The notes beneath the pieces were generated by a model, which searched no databases, was not told the DNA's origin, and saw only the letters and a list, made by a program, of their open reading frames with translations. This document shows positions 57,623-64,000 of a stretch of DNA of 64,000 nucleotides, in pieces (position 1 is the stretch's first letter; every line of letters starts with the position of its first letter). The stretch is taken from assembly GCA_002049455.2 (NCBI GenBank), contig KV918774.1:248001-312000 (forward strand). Reading direction: 5' to 3'. The DNA comes from Porphyra umbilicalis (Eukaryota; Rhodophyta; Bangiophyceae; Bangiales; Bangiaceae). A program made the position numbers and the translations under genes.

Positions 57623-58371
57623 ATGGGTTTCACCGAGAACAGCCACGCGATTCAGAAGCTGCTCGTCCTCCTGGTCATTGGCCTGACGATCATGTACGTT
57701 TGGCGGCGGGACCGATAGGCTGCTGAGCGCCCGGGGGTGGCGGGCGCATCCGCTGCGATGCGGTGGGATGCGACCGGGTGCCACTAGCACGACGTTCTCT
57801 GTTTGGCGTGCCATGTTTTTTTGCCCCCTTGACGCAGACTCTGACCCGCCATTTGTCTCCTTGAGCCACTTTCTGCCATGGCCCCCCACGCCCCCATCCT
57901 TCAACCATCAACCACCACAGGGGTAACGCCGCCGAGTTTTGCGCCATGATCTCCCCCACCGAGTGCAGCAAAAAGGTGTACGCGGTCATTGGCTTGGCGG
58001 TCGGCGGGGCGGTGCTCGCAGCGATTGGTCTCGGCCTGCGGGTCATCGGCATGGCGTCGTCCAAGACCGAGACGCCCATCGCCCTCGTCCTCCTCGTCGC
58101 CTGGATCGCCTCCTCCGCCATCCTCTCGTCATACAAGACGGAGGCGACCGTGGGTGGCGCAGGCTCCGCCTTCCACGGGTCGCCGGGCTTCTTCGCCTCG
58201 TGGGTCGCCACCGTCCTCGCCGCCTCCCTGTTTGTGAACGCCGCACTGACCATGCTCGGCATTGGCACGTCGACGGCGGGCACGGCGACGGCAGGGGCAG
58301 TGGCCGTGCCTGTCAAGTCGACGACCAGCGACGAGTACGCCGACGACTCGACGGCGGCCACGTACGCCTAG
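57623..58371 (+). CDS. Spliced four-TM (tetraspan-like) protein, 173 aa
   Basis: Two exons are inferred: 57623-57693 and 57921-58371, joined across a 227-base GT-AG intron. Splicing completes codon 24 (AT + G, Met) and turns two partial frames into one membrane protein. Helices lie at about 12-34, 43-67, 75-95 and 113-137; exon 1 supplies most of the first (KLLVLLVIGLTIM). The tail is Thr/Ala-rich and ends DEYADDSTAATYA. Without splicing, exon 1 ends after 31 codons and the second frame lacks a first helix, so the spliced model is clearly better. The 5' UTR has a CA repeat and a pyrimidine-rich segment. No family is recognised; the layout resembles small four-TM proteins such as MARVEL-like ones, but no diagnostic motif was seen. 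Confidence 0.82.
57694..57920 (+). other. Spliceosomal intron (GT-AG, 227 bases)
   Basis: The donor is GTACGT after the first-helix codons; the acceptor is CACCACAG. It is the only intron in the window that I can place with confidence. Confidence 0.8.
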
Positions 58372-60318
58372 GGCGGGCCGCCTCGGACGGGCGGGGCGGC
58401 AAGACCGGGCCTGCCATGGTCGCCACGCGGCGGCCCCGACTGTTGTGGCGGCCGGGGCGGCCAAGGCCTGGCTCGGGCGTCGCATGTGCATAGCTCTTTT
58501 TCCGGCATGTGTTTTGGGTTTGACTATGATTGTTACTTTGCTTACTTCCTCGTTTCTGGGCGTCGCCAGACTTTTTTTCCCTCTCCTCTCACTTGTATGC
58601 GCCCCAGTGCGTTGGCGGCCGTGGCGCGCTCTCCGCCGCGCACCAGCGTCCGACTCTACCCGCAGCCGCAGGGGTGGGACATGCACTTGGCTACAGCAAC
58701 GAGGCCACGTATGGCTCGCCGCGCTGCCGCCGGCGCTCACCCGGCACCGCTTTCCGTCCACTATCGTCGGGTGCCGCCATGGGGCCATACCCACCGCCCG
58801 CAGAGAGAGGATCTCCGCCAAAGACAAGGGCGCGTCGACCGGATGTCCGCACGGTCGGAGCTTGCTGGCGGTCGAGCGCGTCGGCCGTCGCTGACATGAC
58901 GCCCGACACCCGCACGCCCGCCCTCTCGACGGCGGGTCGGACGCACGGCGGGACGGACGTTGCACGCTCCCCTGATGGTTGCGGCTCGAGTGCCACCGCC
59001 GCCGACGGCGATGGCCACACCCACACGCGGCTGGGGAGCACGACTCGGTTTCTCCCCCCACGCCGAGGGCGCCACACCCGCGCGCCGCCCGACGCGCCGC
59101 ACGTCGACTGGCCGCCACCACCCCCCCCGCCGCCGCCGCCGCCGCCGCTGCCAGCCGCGCCGCCACCGATGCCCGACGTTGGGACGCGTCGGCTACCGCC
59201 CCCCGGCCGACGGCCGTTGCGCGCGACGGGCAGCGACGCGGCCGACAGCGACGGCCGTGCCCAGCGCACCGCCCGGAAGCACGTTGCCGACGCGCACACA
59301 CGGCCGGCGGTGGCACGGGGCACCCCGTCGGGGCACCGACCCCCCCCGCCCCGTCATCCGTGCGCCGTTGGCAGCGTCGACGGGGGGGCCGCCACCCTCA
59401 CAGCCGCCGTGCGGTCACCGCCGGGGGGGGGGAACGGCCCCCGTCGCAATCGCGGCGAGCCACCGGCCCCGCGCGGGCGGCGGCGGGCCACGCCCGCCCG
59501 TGGGTGCGCGCGCACCGTCGGCGGGCGCACCCACCAGGGGCGCCGCGGGCCCCTCACGCGTGGCGTCGGACCCCGGCCGCCGCCCGTGCGGGCGGCTGCG
59601 GCGGCGCGGCAGCGGGGCGAGGGCACCCCCCCCCCGCGGCGCCCCCGCCGCCCCGCCGCGCGCCCCAGACGCACCGTGCTCGGGCGCACGGCGGCCGCCG
59701 GTGGCCCGCCGCCAAGGCGGGCCGCCCCGCGGCGGGGCGTGGCCGCGGCCGACCCCGCCACCGGGCGCCGGCGGCGCGGTCGACGGCGGCCGCGACAGCG
59801 GTCGCGTCGCGGCGGGCACGCGCGTCGGGGGCAACGCGGGACGTCACGCGATCGGGTCAAGTGTGTGGAACGTCACGGTTGACCCGATCGTGCCGACCGA
59901 TTGGTCGGCGCGTTCCGCCGCCCGGCCAACCGGTTGTGGGGGCGGCGGCCGCAGCGGCGGCCCCGCCGGCTGCGGAGACCCGCCCGTGGCGTCTGCGCCG
60001 CCGCCAGCGGGCGCTGCGTGCAATGGCAGCCGCACGTTGGTGGCGGGGTGGAGGCGGCTGCGTCAGCTGGCCAGACCCATCCGGTCAGCCGCCGCGGCCG
60101 CTTTGCGGTGCCGACGAGTGCCCGCCCGCCCCCGTGGCGGCACCGCAAAAACAAAGCGTCGTGCTCGTCTCCCACGGCCTGGCGGTACTGCTCCACGCAC
60201 GCCCCTTCCACGGGCCGACGTCCCCCCTCCTCACCGCTTCCCCTCGTGTCCATCTGCCTCTGGGACACGGGTCGACGCACCCCCCGACGGTTCCCTCGCG
60301 CGCCCCCCACCCCCGACC
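58372..60318. other. GC-rich interval upstream of the permease
   Basis: Long overlapping frames on both strands are His/Arg/Pro/Gly-rich and carry no domain. The permease frame is open throughout and could hide an upstream exon, but nothing supports it. Confidence 0.4.
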
Positions 60319-62177
60319 ATGACCGTCGTCGCGTGGCCCGCCTTTGGCGTCGCGGCGCCCCTCGCTGGCGGCGGCGGCCGACGGAGCGCCACACGCAACG
60401 GTCGGGTCGTCCAGCCACCGGCGGCAGCCGGCCGCCCCCGCGGCCGACGCGCGGCGCCGCTGCTGCGGCCACGCGTCGGGGCGGCCGCGTCGTGGCCGCC
60501 ACCGCTCGGTGGCGGCTGCGGCGGGAGGCGGCTCCACGCTGGCGCCCGCCGTGGCGCCGCCGGCCTCCGCGCCGTCGCCGACGGTGGCCGTGACGCGGCG
60601 ACCGAGGCGGCCCGGTCGACGGCGACAGACGCTGGTGCTGCCGCCGACGCGGGTGGCGGCCGCGTTGTCGACGCCGACGCGCCGGCAGCGGCGGCGGGCG
60701 TCGGTACGGGTGTGCCCGCCCGGGGTGTGGAGGGCGCGCTCCCCCCCCCCCCCCCCGCGGACGATGGAAAACTGCCGGCCCAGCGCGCGCGCCGCGCCTA
60801 CTCCAATGTCGACCCCGTCGCCTTTCAGCGGCGACCGGGCTCCACCGCCGCCGCGGCGGCCCTTGTGGCCGGCACGACCGTCGGGGCGGGGGTGCTCGCC
60901 CTCCCCGCCGTCACGGCGAGTAGCGGCTTTGGCCCGTCGTCGGCCGCCCTGGCGGGCGTGTGGGCGGTTGCGTGCGTGCAGGCGCTGCTGCTCGCCGAGA
61001 CGGCGGTCAACACGCAGTGCGCGCTCGGCCGCCCGTCGGCCGTCTCCATCCTCTCCATGGCGCGGGCGACGCTCGGCGACGCGGGGGGGGCCGCCACGGC
61101 CGCCGCGTATGGGCTCCTCCACGTGGCCATCCTCACCGCGTTTACGGCGCAGGGGGGGACGATTGTCGCGGAGCAGGCTGCCGCCGCGCTCGGCACGGGC
61201 GGCTGGCCGGACGCGGCGGGCGCGCCGGCGTTTGCCGGGGCGCTCGGCGCGTTTTTGTACGCGGCGTCAGACGGGCTGGTGGCGGCCGTCAACAATGTGC
61301 TCGTCGCGGCGACGGTCGCCACGTTTGTCGGCCTCGTTGCCGCCACCGCGGGCCAGTTTCAGCCCGATGCGTTGCTCGGCGGCGCGCACTGGTCCCGCGT
61401 CATCCCCGACGCCATGCCCGTCCTCCTCGTGTCCCTCGTCTTCCACAACGTCGTGCCCTACGTGTGCTCCTACCTGGAAGGGGACCGCACCAAAATTCGA
61501 CTGGCGGTCGTCGGCGGCTCGGCGCTGCCCCTACTCATGTTCCTCGTGTGGAATGGGGTCATCCTCGGCAGCGCCGACGTGCAGGCGGCCGCGGCGGCGG
61601 CGGCCGCGGCCGCCACCACCGCCGCCTCGGCGGCGGCCGCGGCGGCGGGCGACGCGGGCGGGGCGGCCGCGTCAGCCGCGGCGGGGGCCCCCGCCCCCCC
61701 CCCCTGTTTGACCCGGTCGCGATGCTCCGCAACAGCGACGGCGCCACGGGCGCGCTCGTGTCGGCCTTCTCCCTCCTCGCCGTCACGACCTCGTACGTGG
61801 GCGTCGTCGCGGGCCTCACCGACTTTTTCAACGACGGCCTCCTGTCGGCGCGGCTGCTCACCGCCGCCCAGGTGCGGCGGGCCGATTGGCTCGCGTACGC
61901 CCTCACGCTCGGGCCGCCGACGGCGTTTGCGGTCGCCGCCCCAGACGCGTTTTTCGGCGCCCTCGACGTTGCGGGCGCCTTTGGCGTCAGCGTCCTTTTC
62001 GGCCTCCTCCCGTGCGCCATGGCGTGGCGTGCGCGCTACGCTGAGGGCGTCAGCCTCGGGGTGTCCTACCCGCCCCTCGTGCCGGGCGGGCGGCCGCTGC
62101 TCGTGGCCATGGCCGCCGCGCCGGCGGCGATCCTCGTGTCCGAGGCGGCGGAGCGCCTGCAGCGGCTCCTCGGCTAG
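60319..62177 (+). CDS. HAAAP-family (Tyr/Trp-type) amino-acid permease, probably plastid-targeted
   Basis: From the ATG at 60319, residues 1-150 are Ala/Arg/Pro-rich with few acids, like a plastid transit peptide plus linker. The membrane domain starts at about residue 180 with VAGTTVGAGVLALPAV, the signature of aromatic amino-acid permeases (TyrP/Mtr/TnaB). Further helices include GLLHVAILTAFTAQGG, FAGALGAFLYAASDGLVAAV and MPVLLVSLVFHNVVPYVCSY. After an Ala-rich loop the frame breaks at an 11-base C run (61694-61704). The next frame continues the same fold: LFDPVAMLR, then SAFSLLAVTTSYVGVVAGL and TDFFNDGL, as expected for HAAAP C-terminal halves, to AERLQRLLG at 62177. One base must be gained, or two lost, to join the halves. 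Function would be H+-coupled aromatic amino-acid transport; plastid location is inference. Confidence 0.87.
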
Positions 62178-62825
62178 GGGGGGGGGGGGGGGGGAGGCAG
62201 AGTGCCCCGCCTACAGGGGGCCGGGGGGGGGTGGGCGGGGGGGGATTGTGGGCACGGCTCTGACGCGTCCCGCCGCCGCCCTTGGGGGACCGTCGGCCGC
62301 GTGCCGACGTCCCCCCTTAGCGCCGTTCCTGTCGCCGGTCGCGTGCGCCCCCCCGACGACGGGCTCCCCATGCGGCGGCGTCACCACCCCGCCGTGGCTC
62401 CCCTCCGTGGCGGCGTGGTCGTCCGTCGGCGGCCTCCACGGCGGTCGCCCGTGGCAGGGGCGAGTGGGTGGCAGCGATGACGAGATTGCTGGGTGGGGGG
62501 TGGTGCGGCCGCGCGCAGTGGCGTTGGTGGGCGGGGGTAGGGGATGGCGGCCGTCGCAGACGGCCTGTGGGCCTGCGTGCGGGTGGCCTGCAGGGAGCTC
62601 GCGTTGGGATGGTCGACTGCCGTTGAGACCGCCAGGTCCGAGTGCACGGACGAGCGGCAACACCATCAGCAGCTCATTGTTCCCCCACCCCGACCGCTTC
62701 CACCGCCGCCAGCCGCCTCTACCATGACACTGGCGCAGCAGAGTCGATTCAAGCCACTGCCGCCACGGATGGTCGTGGCGCCGAGCGGCCAGACGCCACA
62801 ATACGGCCGCGACGGCACCGAGTAG
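62178..62825. other. Downstream of permease; poly-G start, no supported gene
   Basis: It begins with an 18-base G run directly after the stop. The rest is GC-rich with shadow frames only. Confidence 0.45.
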
Positions 62826-63808
62826 TAGGGTTGTGCAACACGCCCGGGGCGTGCTAAATTGCACGCCTGGGGCGTGCAATTTCACGTGTTTTGGGCGTGT
62901 CACACCCTGCACGCCCAGAATTTTAGGGGCGTGATTGGGGCGTGCTTGAAAAAAAAGTACATAATTTCAAATGCGCTCTTGGTGCGCCAGTCCACCGAAT
63001 ATTTTTCGGTGCAGTTCCGTGCCACCTTCGTTACTTTTTCAGGGCGCGGTGTCTTACTGCTCCGTCGAGCGCGCACAAACAAGGTGCTCGACGCTATGAG
63101 GCGTGGGGACAATTGTTCCGTCGTGTGCCCACAAACAAGGTGCTCGACGCCACGATGCGCGGGCGCCATCTGTGCGGGATGGGCACAGCAACGGCCACCT
63201 GCTGTCATCAGCCAGGGAGGACGCAGAGGGGCTCCTCGACACGGGCGCCAATGAGGACGTTGAATGCGACGCATCGCGCGCCAGCCATGACCAGGCCGAT
63301 GGCAGTGATGGAGGGGGCGCCGGCGACGAGCTACGCGCCTCCTGAACGAGGAGGTCGCCCGATGCGCCACGGTTGGCGCCGGCGTCCCTGGACAGGACGT
63401 TGGTCGTCCCGGCGACGAGGACGCCCCCGCGGTCGTGACCGAGAATGATTTGATGACCATCTGCTCTGGCTTTGTGCGCGGTGAGATGGGTGGGACTGCG
63501 GGCGGTGGGGCAGCCGGTGGAGGCCAGGCGAGCCGACGTCCTGTGATGCTGCGATGCATCCTTGACGCAGAGTGGCAGAGGCCAAGAGAGTGTATCGCGT
63601 GTTTTCTGGCATTTTTGTGGTCCTTTGAAGCATCCAAATTGCAATAATATTGGGTACTTTGAATCGCCTATCAATTAAGTGTCAAAACATGGGGGCTACA
63701 TTAAGGGCGTGAAGGGGGGCGTGCCAATGTTGGGGGCGTGCAGAAGGGCGTGATTAGGCGTGCATCGCCCACCCCGCCACCCAAAAAGGGGCGTGATGCA
63801 CAACCCTA
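62826..63808. mobile_element. Non-autonomous hAT element, 983 bp
   Basis: The ends are TAGGGTTGTGCAACACGCCC and, read inward from the right, TAGGGTTGTGCATCACGCCC. The 8-base duplication CCGAGTAG is perfect (62818-62825 and 63809-63816). Subterminal GGGCGTG motifs are abundant. The interior has only short frames and a repeated ACAAACAAGGTGCTCGACGC segment. The TAGGG ends and duplication length match the other hAT elements here. Confidence 0.94.
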
Positions 63809-64000
63809 CCGAGTAGGGTTGGTGCTCACCTTGGGCAAGCGAGGAAACAAGAGCTGGTTCGCGTTAACAACCAGCGCCAAGATGTACTTAAACTTGTGCT
63901 GCAACACAACTTCTTTGATATGAAGCAGTCAAGTCCATCTGGAAACTCTGTTGCTGTGCTGTTGCTGACGGCTCGCGTCCAACTCGCCCGTGTGTGCATG
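63809..64000. other. Window edge, no supported feature
   Basis: The first eight bases are the right target duplication of the hAT element. Nothing else recognised. Confidence 0.4.

Noticed and set aside
58960-60318. Extension of the permease upstream in the same open frame
   Set aside because: The sequence before the ATG at 60319 is His/Arg/Pro-rich shadow; starting at 60319 already gives a plausible transit peptide.

Overview
This window looks like nuclear DNA from a GC-rich alga. A bangiophyte red alga of the Porphyra/Pyropia type is favoured, from general knowledge rather than from a diagnostic marker. The support is very GC-rich, intron-poor genes; long poly-C/poly-G runs inside coding sequence; one clean GT-AG intron; a probably plastid-targeted HAAAP amino-acid permease; and many DNA transposons of eukaryotic type (hAT, Tc1/mariner-like). 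No bacterial operon, rRNA, confident tRNA or CRISPR array was seen.

Layout. From 1 to 22 kb composition is moderate and most sequence looks transposon-derived. It holds a zinc-knuckle Ala-rich ORF (747-3092, minus), an Ala-rich ORF (9100-9975, plus), a long-TIR element (13.0-14.1 kb), a small TIR element (14.1-14.55 kb), and an Ala/Ser/Pro-rich minus-strand ORF chain (16.1-20.0 kb) interrupted by a miniature LTR (TRIM-like) element at 19096-19423. From 22.1 to 23.1 kb there is a 356-bp non-autonomous hAT element and a 632-bp TIR element. From 23.3 to 28.6 kb is a GC-rich gene block on the minus strand: a possible membrane protein and a three-RRM TIA-1/UBP1/Pub1-like RNA-binding protein. From 29 to 51 kb is a nest of repeats: a 907-bp hAT-like element; inverted repeat pairs B (30.9/36.4 kb) and C (35.6/50.1 kb); GC minisatellites; a second 632-bp TIR element; a 4257-bp hAT element with a decayed transposase (40170-44426); a Tc1-type 237-bp element beside a decayed DDE transposase fragment; and two near-tandem 130-bp MITEs. 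From 52.8 to 62.2 kb is the main gene block: a Pro/Ala-rich hypothetical protein (52802-53485, plus), a four-TM protein (54368-55525, minus), a spliced four-TM protein (57623-58371, plus) and the permease (60319-62177, plus). A 983-bp hAT element closes the window.

The host genes have no shared pathway that I can see; they are independent eukaryotic transcription units in GC-rich islands between transposon-rich stretches. Two recognised genes (the RRM protein and the permease), and possibly a third, need reading-frame changes at poly-C/poly-G runs. This points either to homopolymer errors in the assembly or to real slippage. Eight element insertions have recognisable target-site duplications or TA flanks, which makes them the best-supported features here.
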